Source: Mucilaginibacter gilvus (GTDB lineage: Bacteria; Bacteroidota; Bacteroidia; Sphingobacteriales; Sphingobacteriaceae). From it: a stretch of 64,000 nucleotides of DNA. Within the stretch, counting starts at the first letter, position 1. Each line of letters begins with the position of its first letter. This document shows, piece after piece, positions 16,145 to 24,004 of this stretch. The stretch spans positions 186,001 through 250,000 of the forward strand of contig NZ_SBIW01000008.1 in the NCBI RefSeq assembly GCF_004054195.1. Direction: 5' to 3'. Made by a program: the position numbers and the translations under genes. The notes below the pieces were generated by a model. It saw only the letters and a list, made by a program, of their open reading frames with translations. It made no database searches and was not told the origin of the DNA.

Positions 16145-17686
16145 ATGAAGGCTTTAAAAGAAATATTTTGGTTTGTTCTGCTCGTATTCGCAGCCATTGG
16201 CAGCCGTGCGCAGGATGCCTACCTGCCGGTAAATTTAGGAAATAAGGTAAATAGCCGCTACGCCGAACTTACCCCGGTTATATCTGCGGATGGCCGCGAA
16301 ATGTACTTTTTGCGCGAAATGTTCCGCAAGGCAGCAAACGAGGAGATCCAAAGCCTGTGGTACTCCAAGCAGGACGAAAAAGGCGAGTGGATGCTGGCCC
16401 GGTATATGGCAGCGCCCTTCAACAATGGACTTACACACTCCGCCATTTCCAATGTATCTACCGATAATAATACCATCATTATAAAAGGGTATTTTAAAAA
16501 TGGCACACGCGTAACCGGCACGGGTTATTCGGTGGTTACACGCAACACTACGGGCGGATGGAAAACCCCTGTAGGGATAGATATTGTTGGTTTTACCGAT
16601 ATGGTGAAAGGTAAATATATAGGCGCAACGCTGACGCCCGATGGCAAGGCGATGATGTTTTACTTCAGCGAAGAAAAGGACGGCGCCAATAATGATCTCT
16701 ACATCTCTTTCAAAAATGCTAATGGCGGTTTTGGCAGACCCGCACCTATTAAAATGCTGAATACCGGCAATGATGATGCATCGCCATTTGTAGCGCTGGA
16801 CAATAAAACGCTTTATTTCAGTAGCGACAGGCCCGGTGGATTGGGCGATAATGACATTTACAAAACTACCCGCCTGGATGATACCTGGCAAAAATGGTCG
16901 GAACCCGTTAACCTTGGTCCCTCGGTAAATTCCGCCAAATGGGAGTCGTATTTCCGGTTGTCTGCCAAGGGCGATTATGCGTATATGATCAGCTCTAAAG
17001 AGGGCGGTTTTGGCGAGAGCGATATTGTGCGCATTAAGCTGAACGATAATATAAAACCGCAACCCGTGGTATTGGTAAAAGGCCGTGTACTGAACAAGAA
17101 AACCTTAGAACCTATAGAGGCCGCTATTATTTACGAGGATCTGGCCAATGGCAATAACGAAGGCATCGCCATTAGCGACCCGGGTACCGGTGCCTACCAG
17201 ATAGTTTTGCCTTACGGTAAAAACTTTGGTTTTAACTCCAGCCAAGAGAACTTTATCCCCATCTCGGATAACCTCGACCTCACCAAAGTGGGCGAATACC
17301 AGGAAATTACCCGCGATCTGTACATGGTGCCGTTTGAAAAAGGGCAGGTGGTGCGTATCAACAATATCTTCTTCGAGTTTGGCAAAGCCGAACTGAAGCC
17401 CGAGTCCTTCCCCGACCTGAACCGCCTGGTAGCATTGCTGCAAAGCAAACCAAAGCTGGAAATTGAACTTGGCGGCCACACCGATAACGTAGGTAGCGAT
17501 GACGCCAACAACAAACTTTCGGCAGCGCGCGCGTTTTCGGTAGTGAAATATCTAACCACCAAAGGCGTAGCGCCTGCCCGGTTAAAGGCAAGCGGCTACG
17601 GTAAAACCCGCCCGGTAACCACCAACGATAATGACGAGGGCCGGGCGCAAAACCGGAGGGTGGAGTTTACGATATTGAATTATTAA
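16145..17686 (+). CDS. OmpA-family protein with PD40 repeats
   Basis: A 513-residue envelope protein. A signal peptide (ending GSRAQ) is followed by beta-propeller PD40 repeats over about residues 35-300 (for example TLYFSSDRPGGLGDNDIY). Next comes a carboxypeptidase-regulatory-like domain (about 310-390, KGRVLNKKTLEPIEAAIIY), and last an OmpA peptidoglycan-binding domain (about 400-513) with GGHTDNVGSDDANNKLSAAR and RAQNRRVEF. This layout is that of PorE-like and other OmpA proteins in Bacteroidota that link outer-membrane complexes to the cell wall. It is a shorter relative of the protein at 61332-63266. Exact partner unknown. Confidence 0.85.
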   Translation: MKALKEIFWFVLLVFAAIGSRAQDAYLPVNLGNKVNSRYAELTPVISADGREMYFLREMFRKAANEEIQSLWYSKQDEKGEWMLARYMAAPFNNGLTHSAISNVSTDNNTIIIKGYFKNGTRVTGTGYSVVTRNTTGGWKTPVGIDIVGFTDMVKGKYIGATLTPDGKAMMFYFSEEKDGANNDLYISFKNANGGFGRPAPIKMLNTGNDDASPFVALDNKTLYFSSDRPGGLGDNDIYKTTRLDDTWQKWSEPVNLGPSVNSAKWESYFRLSAKGDYAYMISSKEGGFGESDIVRIKLNDNIKPQPVVLVKGRVLNKKTLEPIEAAIIYEDLANGNNEGIAISDPGTGAYQIVLPYGKNFGFNSSQENFIPISDNLDLTKVGEYQEITRDLYMVPFEKGQVVRINNIFFEFGKAELKPESFPDLNRLVALLQSKPKLEIELGGHTDNVGSDDANNKLSAARAFSVVKYLTTKGVAPARLKASGYGKTRPVTTNDNDEGRAQNRRVEFTILNY

Positions 17687-17690
17687 AAGA

Positions 17691-17908
17691 CACGAATTTC
17701 ACGAATAGGACGAATTTTGCGAATTTGATAGGCGGCTGTATCGAGCCGCAGAGCTAATGGGGATCTGCGGGTTTAATAGCCGTAGAGTTACACAGAGAAT
17801 AGTATTAAGCTCTCCAAGTAACTCTGCGTTTTTCCATCTGCGTGTTCCGTGGTGAAATTAGTATTCATTATTAATTCGTGAAATTCGTCCTATTCGTGAG
17901 ATTCGTGT
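17691..17908. repeat. Inverted repeat (about 35-bp arms) between the OmpA gene and ileS
   Basis: Left arm 17691-17726 and right arm 17873-17907 are reverse complements at about 32 of 35 positions. Each arm is made of degenerate copies of CACGAATTT. The left arm starts four bases after the OmpA stop. Between the arms lies a second inverted pair from another unit: AGAGTTACacaGAGA and TCTCcaaGTAACTCT (about 17785-17825). Confidence 0.85.
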
Positions 17909-17963
17909 TATTATTTTGCCCCGCCATTTCACTGCTTTTCTCCTTTTTTAAGATAAAATTGCG

Positions 17964-17971
17964 TATTTTTG
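17964..17971 (+). promoter_or_regulatory. -7 promoter box TATTTTTG of the ileS operon
   Basis: Exact TAnnTTTG match, 30 bases before the ileS ATG at 18002. It sits just downstream of the inverted repeat that fills the rest of the gap. Confidence 0.65.
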
Positions 17972-18001
17972 CAGCCTTTAAAATTCGAGGCGAACAGATT
18001 G

Positions 18002-21000
18002 ATGTACAAGGAATATAAGCAGTTAAACCTGTCGCAAACAGGTAAGGATATACTGGAGTTCTGGCAGCAGAACGGCATATTTGAAAAGAGCATAAGCAGC
18101 AGGCCGGCCACCAAGCCGTATACTTTTTACGAAGGCCCGCCAAGCGCGAATGGAATGCCCGGCATTCACCACGTGATGGGGCGCTCTATTAAAGATATCT
18201 TTTGCCGTTATAAAACGCTCAAAGGCTACCAGGTGAAACGCAAAGGCGGATGGGATACCCACGGCCTACCTATAGAACTTGCTGTAGAAAAATCGCTTGG
18301 CATCACTAAGGACGATATCGGTAAAAAGATTTCCGTAAAAGAATATAACGACGCTTGCCGCAAGGAGGTAATGCGCTATACCGATGTATGGAACGACCTG
18401 ACCGAAAAAATGGGCTACTGGGTTGACCTGGAAAACCCATACGTTACCTACGAGAACGAATACATAGAAAGCCTTTGGTGGATACTGCAACAGCTTTACA
18501 AAAAGGGCTGGTTGTACAAGGGTTACACGGTGCAGCCATACTCGCCAAAATCGGGCACTGGCCTTAGCTCGCACGAGCTGAACCAGCCGGGTACCTACAA
18601 AATGGTGAAGGATACTACCATTACAGCGCAGTTTAAAGTAAAACGCGATGGTGATTCGGAATTTTTATTTGAAGGTACCAACACAGATGTTTTCATCCTG
18701 GCCTGGACCACCACCCCATGGACTTTGCCATCAAACTGCGCATTAGCCGTTGGCGAAAACATTACCTACGTTAAAATAAGAACCTTTAACCCTTACACCT
18801 ATACACCGGTTAGCGTGATTTTGGCAAAGGATTTGGTAAAAAAATACTTTAAGGCCGAAGGCGAGAACGCTTCATTTGAAGATTACAAGGGCGGCGATAA
18901 AATTATTCCTTATAAAGTAGAAGCGGAAATAAAAGGCAGCCAGTTACTCGGTTTGCACTACGAACAGCTGATGCCTTACGTAACTAATGAAGACCTGGAG
19001 AAAAATGCGTTCCGCGTTATCCCGGCAGATTTTGTTACTACCGAGGATGGTACCGGCATTGTGCACACCGCTTCTGTTTTTGGTGCGGATGACTTTAGGG
19101 CATGTAAGGAAAACAACGTACCATCTGTAATGGTGCAGGACGAGAACGGCAAAGATGTACCCCTTGTAGATAAGCAAGGCCGTTTTGTTGAAGAAGTTAC
19201 CGACTATGCCGGCCGTTACGTAAAAGAAGAATACTACAGCGATGCAGAGCGCGCAGTGGAAGGTTTTAAACCTACCGATGTGCTGATCTCTATCAAACTA
19301 AAAACAGAGAACAAAGCGTTCGATGTAAAAAAATACGAACACAGCTACCCGCACTCCTGGCGCAGCGACGAGCCGATACTATACTACCCGCTGGATAGCT
19401 GGTTCATCCGCACCACCGCCGTAAAGGATAAAATGGTGGAGCTGAACAAAACCATCAACTGGAAACCGGAAAGCACCGGCACAGGCCGCTTTGGCAACTG
19501 GCTGGAGAATTTGGTAGACTGGAACCTTTCCCGCTCACGCTACTGGGGCACCCCGCTGCCTATCTGGCGCGAGGAAAACGGTGGTGAAGAAAAATGCATC
19601 GGTTCCATTGCCGAGCTGAACGCCGAGATAGAAAAATCTATCGCCTCAGGCTTTATGCCCGCCGGCTTTAAACTGGAAGATATGCACCGCCCTTATGTGG
19701 ATGATGTGATATTAACCTCAGCCACCGGCAACAAAATGCTGCGCGAGCCCGACCTGATAGACGTTTGGTTTGATAGCGGTGCCATGCCTTACGCGCAATG
19801 GCATTTCCCGTTTGAGAATGCTGATGCTTTTAAAGCCGCCTACCCGGCAGATTTTATTGCCGAAGGTGTTGACCAAACCCGTGGCTGGTTCTTTACCCTG
19901 CATGCCATTGCGGTGATGCTAAGCGAAGCCAGCGACGAAATAAAAGCCGTGAATGCCGAAGTTGGCAACAAAGGTATCGCGTTTAAAAACGTGATCAGCA
20001 ATGGTTTGGTGTTGGATAAGAACGGTAACAAAATGAGCAAGCGCCTGGGTAATGGTATCGACCCGTTCGAAACCATTAACCAGTACGGTGCCGATGCTGC
20101 CCGCTGGTACATGATCAGCAACGCCGCGCCCTGGGATAACCTGAAATTTAATATTGAAGGCCTGGACGAGGTTCGCCGCAAGTTCTTTGGTACACTGTAC
20201 AATACGTACTCGTTCTTTGTGCTCTACGCCAATATTGATAAGTTTAAGTACGAGGAAGCCGAAATAAACATTAACGACCGCCCGGAGATAGATCGCTGGA
20301 TCATCTCGTTATTAAATACTTTGAGTAAAGAGGTGGACGGCTACTATGCCGATTTTGAGCCTACCAAAGCTGCCCGTGCCGTACAGGAATTTGTGGATGT
20401 GCACTTTAGCAATTGGTTTATCCGCCTGAGCCGCCGCCGTTTCTGGAGGTCGGATAGCACAGAGGATAAGCTATCGGCTTACCAAACACTTTATACCTGT
20501 TTAATTACCATCAGTAAATTGATGTCGCCAATTGCGCCATTCTTTGCCGAGCGTTTATATACCGACCTAAACTCGGTAACAGGTAAAGAACAATTCGAAT
20601 CGGTGCATTTGGCTTACTTCCCGGTATACAATCCTGAATTGGTTGATACCGCGCTGGAAGAACGGATGCAGCTTGCACAGGATATATCATCGCTGGTATT
20701 ATCGCTGCGTAAAAAGATAGAGATCCCGGTTCGCCGCCCTTTAGGTAAGATCTTATTGCCGATACTGGATAAAGACTTTATGGAGCAGGTGGAAAAGGTG
20801 AAAGACCTGATCTTATCAGAAACCAACATTAAGGCGATAGAATATATTACCGATACCGCAGGCTTTGTTAAGAAAAAGATAAAACCAAACTTTAAAGCCC
20901 TGGGTGCTAAAGTAGGTAAGGACATGAAAGATGTTGCTGCCGCGATAAACGCTTTTGGGCAGGATGAGATAGCTAAATTGGAGAGCGATGGTAATATCCC

Positions 21001-21385
21001 TGTGCTTGATGGCAAATACTCGATACTACTTTCTGACGTAGAAATTACTGCGGAAGATGTTCCGGGCTGGCAGGTTGCAAATTCAGGCAAACTAACGGTG
21101 GCTTTAGATGTTACCGTAACCGAAGGGTTAAAACAGGAGGGAATATCCAGGGAATTAGTAAGTAAGATACAAAACCTGCGAAAAGAAAAGGGGTTTGAGG
21201 TAACTGATAAGATAAATGTCCGCATCAGCGATCACCCTTACATTCGCGAAGCAGTGAAAAATAATTTATCCTATATTTGCGCCGAAATTTTGGCAGAGCG
21301 CCTTGTGCTTGATAGTCAATTAGATGAAGGCGACAAAGTAGAGATTGATGGAATTGAAATTTTAATAGTTATTAGTAAAAATTAA
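18002..21385 (+). CDS. ileS: Isoleucyl-tRNA synthetase (long type) with altered signature motif
   Basis: Charges tRNA-Ile with isoleucine. At 1127 residues and with no C-terminal zinc cysteines it belongs to the long, eukaryote-like IleRS2 type, the type known to tolerate mupirocin. The class I signature near the N-terminus, in the context NGMPGIHHVMGR, reads G54-I-H-H57 where HxGH is expected. The second motif, KMSKR, is intact at 677-681. The editing domain is present (TTPWTLPSNCALAV). I start at the ATG at 18002 (MYKEYKQLNL), after the promoter box. It leads an operon with the DksA-like gene and lspA, a common arrangement in this phylum. Confidence 0.96.
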   Translation: MYKEYKQLNLSQTGKDILEFWQQNGIFEKSISSRPATKPYTFYEGPPSANGMPGIHHVMGRSIKDIFCRYKTLKGYQVKRKGGWDTHGLPIELAVEKSLGITKDDIGKKISVKEYNDACRKEVMRYTDVWNDLTEKMGYWVDLENPYVTYENEYIESLWWILQQLYKKGWLYKGYTVQPYSPKSGTGLSSHELNQPGTYKMVKDTTITAQFKVKRDGDSEFLFEGTNTDVFILAWTTTPWTLPSNCALAVGENITYVKIRTFNPYTYTPVSVILAKDLVKKYFKAEGENASFEDYKGGDKIIPYKVEAEIKGSQLLGLHYEQLMPYVTNEDLEKNAFRVIPADFVTTEDGTGIVHTASVFGADDFRACKENNVPSVMVQDENGKDVPLVDKQGRFVEEVTDYAGRYVKEEYYSDAERAVEGFKPTDVLISIKLKTENKAFDVKKYEHSYPHSWRSDEPILYYPLDSWFIRTTAVKDKMVELNKTINWKPESTGTGRFGNWLENLVDWNLSRSRYWGTPLPIWREENGGEEKCIGSIAELNAEIEKSIASGFMPAGFKLEDMHRPYVDDVILTSATGNKMLREPDLIDVWFDSGAMPYAQWHFPFENADAFKAAYPADFIAEGVDQTRGWFFTLHAIAVMLSEASDEIKAVNAEVGNKGIAFKNVISNGLVLDKNGNKMSKRLGNGIDPFETINQYGADAARWYMISNAAPWDNLKFNIEGLDEVRRKFFGTLYNTYSFFVLYANIDKFKYEEAEININDRPEIDRWIISLLNTLSKEVDGYYADFEPTKAARAVQEFVDVHFSNWFIRLSRRRFWRSDSTEDKLSAYQTLYTCLITISKLMSPIAPFFAERLYTDLNSVTGKEQFESVHLAYFPVYNPELVDTALEERMQLAQDISSLVLSLRKKIEIPVRRPLGKILLPILDKDFMEQVEKVKDLILSETNIKAIEYITDTAGFVKKKIKPNFKALGAKVGKDMKDVAAAINAFGQDEIAKLESDGNIPVLDGKYSILLSDVEITAEDVPGWQVANSGKLTVALDVTVTEGLKQEGISRELVSKIQNLRKEKGFEVTDKINVRISDHPYIREAVKNNLSYICAEILAERLVLDSQLDEGDKVEIDGIEILIVISKN

Positions 21386-21386
21386 C

Positions 21387-21770
21387 ATGAGCCAAGAAAC
21401 CGTAAAAACAAGATATTCTGACACAGAACTGAAGGAATTTAAAGACCTGCTGTTAGAAAAACTACGCAGCTCTAAAGAAGAGCTTGCTGCATTGGCAACA
21501 TCGTTAAGCTCGCCAAATGCAAATGGTACAGATGATACCGCCGGCACTTACAAAACATTGGAAGATGGTTCTGCTACGTTAGAGAAAGAGCAAATAAATC
21601 AGTTAGCTGCACGCCAAAAGAAATTTATAGAGCAGTTAGAGGCCGCTTTGGTACGTATAGAAAACAAAACTTACGGTATTTGCCGCGAAACCGGCAAGCT
21701 TATCCCTAAAGAGCGTTTGCGCGCGGTGCCGCATACCACGCTTACTATGGAAGCCAAACTAAAGCAATAA
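21387..21770 (+). CDS. TraR/DksA-family protein with degenerate zinc finger
   Basis: A 127-residue DksA/TraR-like protein. The N-terminal half is a long, charged coiled coil (KEFKDLLLEKLRSSKEELAALA and EKEQINQLAARQKKFIEQLE), and the C-terminal part has the family ending YGICRETGKLIPKERLRAVP. Only one Cys of the usual four zinc ligands is left. In relatives of this phylum the ending is similar, so the fold probably holds without zinc. DksA-type proteins bind RNA polymerase through the secondary channel. It lies one base after ileS and directly before lspA. Confidence 0.85.
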   Translation: MSQETVKTRYSDTELKEFKDLLLEKLRSSKEELAALATSLSSPNANGTDDTAGTYKTLEDGSATLEKEQINQLAARQKKFIEQLEAALVRIENKTYGICRETGKLIPKERLRAVPHTTLTMEAKLKQ

Positions 21771-22376
21771 ATGAAGGCAGCTTATACAAAACCTTTCTTA
21801 ACTGCTGCTTTAATCGTCCTGCTCGACCAGATCATTAAGATTTGGGTTAGGAAGAATATGCTCCTGGGCGACGAAATTCATTTCCTTGGCGATAGGGGTA
21901 TGCTCCGTTACACCGAAAACCCCGGTATGGCCTTTGGGATGGAACTGGGCGGGGAGATGGGTAAACTTACCTTAACGCTTTTCCGTATTGTGGCGGTATG
22001 TGGCATTGGCTACGGGCTGGTGTACCTTATTAAGCACAAATACCATCGCGGATTAATTATGATGGTTGCCCTGATATTGGCCGGAGCGATGGGTAATATT
22101 GTCGATTCGGTTTTTTACGGTGTCATTTATAATTATGCGCCTCTGTTTCACGGGAGCGTGGTAGATATGTTCTACTTCCCGCTGTTAACGGGTCATTTCC
22201 CGGCATGGATGCCTTTCTGGAGCCGCGAAGAATTCATCTTCTTCCGCCCCATATTCAACCTCGCCGATTCGGCCATATCTGTTGGTGTTATCCTTATACT
22301 GTTTAATCAGAAACGCTACTTCAAACACGAAGAGGTTGAAGAAAGCAGCCCAAACAGCGAAATGGTGGAGGATTAG
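21771..22376 (+). CDS. lspA: Lipoprotein signal peptidase (signal peptidase II)
   Basis: Inner-membrane aspartic protease that removes signal peptides from diacylglyceryl-prolipoproteins. Both catalytic aspartates are in place: Asp112 in GNIVDS and Asp166 in FNLADSA, with ENPGMAFGM upstream. Four hydrophobic helices are visible. At 201 residues it is longer than Proteobacterial LspA, through a loop with the GHFPAWMPFWSREEF segment typical of Bacteroidota. Its ATG follows the DksA-like stop directly (zero spacing). Predicted substrates in this window include the lipoproteins at 11486, 48862, 52744 and 57991. A terminator follows. Confidence 0.95.
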   Translation: MKAAYTKPFLTAALIVLLDQIIKIWVRKNMLLGDEIHFLGDRGMLRYTENPGMAFGMELGGEMGKLTLTLFRIVAVCGIGYGLVYLIKHKYHRGLIMMVALILAGAMGNIVDSVFYGVIYNYAPLFHGSVVDMFYFPLLTGHFPAWMPFWSREEFIFFRPIFNLADSAISVGVILILFNQKRYFKHEEVEESSPNSEMVED

Positions 22377-22410
22377 TTTAAGTCCGAAGTCTTAGTCGGA
22401 AGTTCGAAGA
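22377..22410. repeat. Degenerate tandem repeat, unit AGTCCGAAGTCTT
   Basis: Directly after the lspA stop: AAGTCCGAAGTCTTAGTCGG followed by AAGTTCGAAG. A related, reversed string (CTTAAGACTTCCGCCTCAAG) stands at 23969-23988, 1.6 kb away and in the opposite direction. Confidence 0.5.
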
Positions 22411-22422
22411 TATAAATATATG

Positions 22423-22454
22423 AACGGGGTTATGCGCAAGCTAACCCCGTTTTG
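22423..22454 (+). terminator. Terminator of the ileS-lspA operon
   Basis: AACGGGGTTA / TAACCCCGTT hairpin with a 10-base loop, followed by TTG and a short T-run. Confidence 0.8.
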
Positions 22455-22555
22455 TTGATGTTCTTCCGCCTTCCTGTCCTTACCGAAAGTTTACCTGTTG
22501 CTTACTATTCTTTGAGGCTTAATTTCTATATTAGCTTTAACAAAACACCCCCTCC

Positions 22556-23056
22556 ATGAAAAAAATACTCTTTATTGCGGCCATCATTGGCCTTGTTAAT
22601 ATAGCTAAGGCTCAAACTACACCAACCCTGTACCACCCCGAAGCGGATGCCAAAGCAGAAATAGCTGCTTCGGTAAAGAAGGCTGCTGCTGCGCACAAGA
22701 ACGTTTTACTGCAAATTGGCGGCAACTGGTGCAGCTGGTGCCTGCGTTTTAACGGCATGGTTACCTCTACAGACTCTCTTAATACCTACATGAACAGCAA
22801 TTACGAAATAGTGCACGTAAACTACAGCAAAGAGAACATGAACGAAAAGTTGCTTGCCGAACTTGGTTTTCCGCAGCGTTTTGGCTTCCCGGTGTTTATT
22901 ATATTGGATGGCAAAGGCAATCGCTTACATACCCAAAACTCGGCTTACCTGGAAGAAGGCAAAGGCTACAGCAAAGAAAAAGTGCTGGAGTTTTTCCAAA
23001 ACTGGGCACCCGCCGCGCTTGATCCTAAGAGTTATGTAGAAACGAAGACGAAATAA
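22556..23056 (+). CDS. Secreted thioredoxin-family protein
   Basis: A 166-residue periplasmic thioredoxin-fold protein. The signal peptide is MKKILFIAAIIGLVNIAKA. The redox motif is C59-S-W-C62 in GGNWCSWCLRF, a DUF255-like or YyaL-like setting rather than the classic CGPC. The usual cis-Pro is in RFGFPVFIILDG. The C-terminus is short. Likely roles are disulfide reduction or repair in the periplasm, but the partner is unknown. It stands alone between two terminators. Confidence 0.85.
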   Translation: MKKILFIAAIIGLVNIAKAQTTPTLYHPEADAKAEIAASVKKAAAAHKNVLLQIGGNWCSWCLRFNGMVTSTDSLNTYMNSNYEIVHVNYSKENMNEKLLAELGFPQRFGFPVFIILDGKGNRLHTQNSAYLEEGKGYSKEKVLEFFQNWAPAALDPKSYVETKTK

Positions 23057-23099
23057 GAATTTAGCTTTAAATTTATACCCAACGTCATAGTTAAAGTTT

Positions 23100-23129
23100 A
23101 AAATGGTTAGCGCTAATGCTAACCATTTT
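23100..23129 (+). terminator. Terminator after the thioredoxin gene
   Basis: AAAATGGTTAGC / GCTAACCATTTT, a perfect 12-base stem with a 6-base loop. The A/T ends let it work in both directions. Confidence 0.8.
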
Positions 23130-23215
23130 CTGTTATATATCTTTTTATAAAACATCCCATACTGGTTTGCCAAAAATATCCGTTATGCTACCATTAACCT
23201 TATAAATCCAACATC

Positions 23216-23899
23216 ATGAAAAAATTACTGGTAATAGTGGCCCTGGTGGCATTTGCATTTAACACGTGGGCACAACAAGTAGACCTTCGCCGTAAAATTG
23301 AAGTAAGCGGTACGGCCGAGCAGGAAATTACGCCCGACATTATCAACGTAACGATATCCCTAAAAGAATACATTAACGGAAATAAAAAAGTAACGATATC
23401 TGAGTTAGAAGCTAAATTACAAAAGGCCGTAGCACTTGCAGGCGTTGAAAAAAAAGATTTTACCATAAATAACCTTGATGCGTGGAATTGGAACGAGAAA
23501 AAAGGAAATCCGGGCTTTTTGGTGGGAAAGCAATATGGCATCAAATTTCACGACCTTGCCAAATATAATCAGATATTAAGCGAACTTGATCCAAAGGGCA
23601 TAGAAGCTACAAGCATTGTTGGTTACGATCATTCTAAAATAACCACCTTTAAAAAAGAACTTAAGATAAAGGCTCTTTTAGCTGCTCGCGACAAGGCAGA
23701 ATACCTGCTTGCAAGCCTCGGCGAAACCTTGGGCAGGCCCATCAGTATCACAGAGGCTGATAACAGCTACTTCCCGCGACAGGCAATCCCTTATGCCAAT
23801 TCAATAAGCTATGCAGCGGAAGCTACCCCGTCGTCGAATATCAACTTCAAATCCATCAAGCTTAGCTTCCAGGTATCTGCCGTATTCGAGATAAAGTAA
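23216..23899 (+). CDS. SIMPL domain (DUF541) secreted protein
   Basis: A 227-residue periplasmic protein with the SIMPL (DUF541) fold, found across bacteria with unclear function and sometimes linked to oxidative stress defence. The signal peptide ends NTWAQQ. The mature start is VDLRRKIEVSGTAEQEITPDIINVTISL, the typical opening of the family. The middle holds YGIKFHDLAKYNQILSELDPKGI, and the end has a strand-rich stretch AIPYANSISYAA then VSAVFEIK. It stands alone and ends at a terminator shared with pyk. Confidence 0.85.
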   Translation: MKKLLVIVALVAFAFNTWAQQVDLRRKIEVSGTAEQEITPDIINVTISLKEYINGNKKVTISELEAKLQKAVALAGVEKKDFTINNLDAWNWNEKKGNPGFLVGKQYGIKFHDLAKYNQILSELDPKGIEATSIVGYDHSKITTFKKELKIKALLAARDKAEYLLASLGETLGRPISITEADNSYFPRQAIPYANSISYAAEATPSSNINFKSIKLSFQVSAVFEIK

Positions 23900-23921
23900 G
23901 CAAACAAAACGTACCAAAACA

Positions 23922-23962
23922 AAACAGGGTTACCGCTTATCGCAATAACCCTGTTTCTATTT
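23922..23962. terminator. Bidirectional terminator between the SIMPL gene and pyk
   Basis: AAACAGGGTTA / TAACCCTGTTT hairpin followed by TCTATTTT. It serves the SIMPL gene (plus) and, by its A-rich other side, pyk (minus). Confidence 0.75.
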
Positions 23963-24004
23963 TCAAACGCTTAAGACTTCCGCCTCAAGACTTATAACTC
24001 AAAA

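Noticed and set aside
21387..21770. Calling the DksA-like gene a classic zinc-finger DksA
   Set aside because: Three of the four zinc cysteines are missing.
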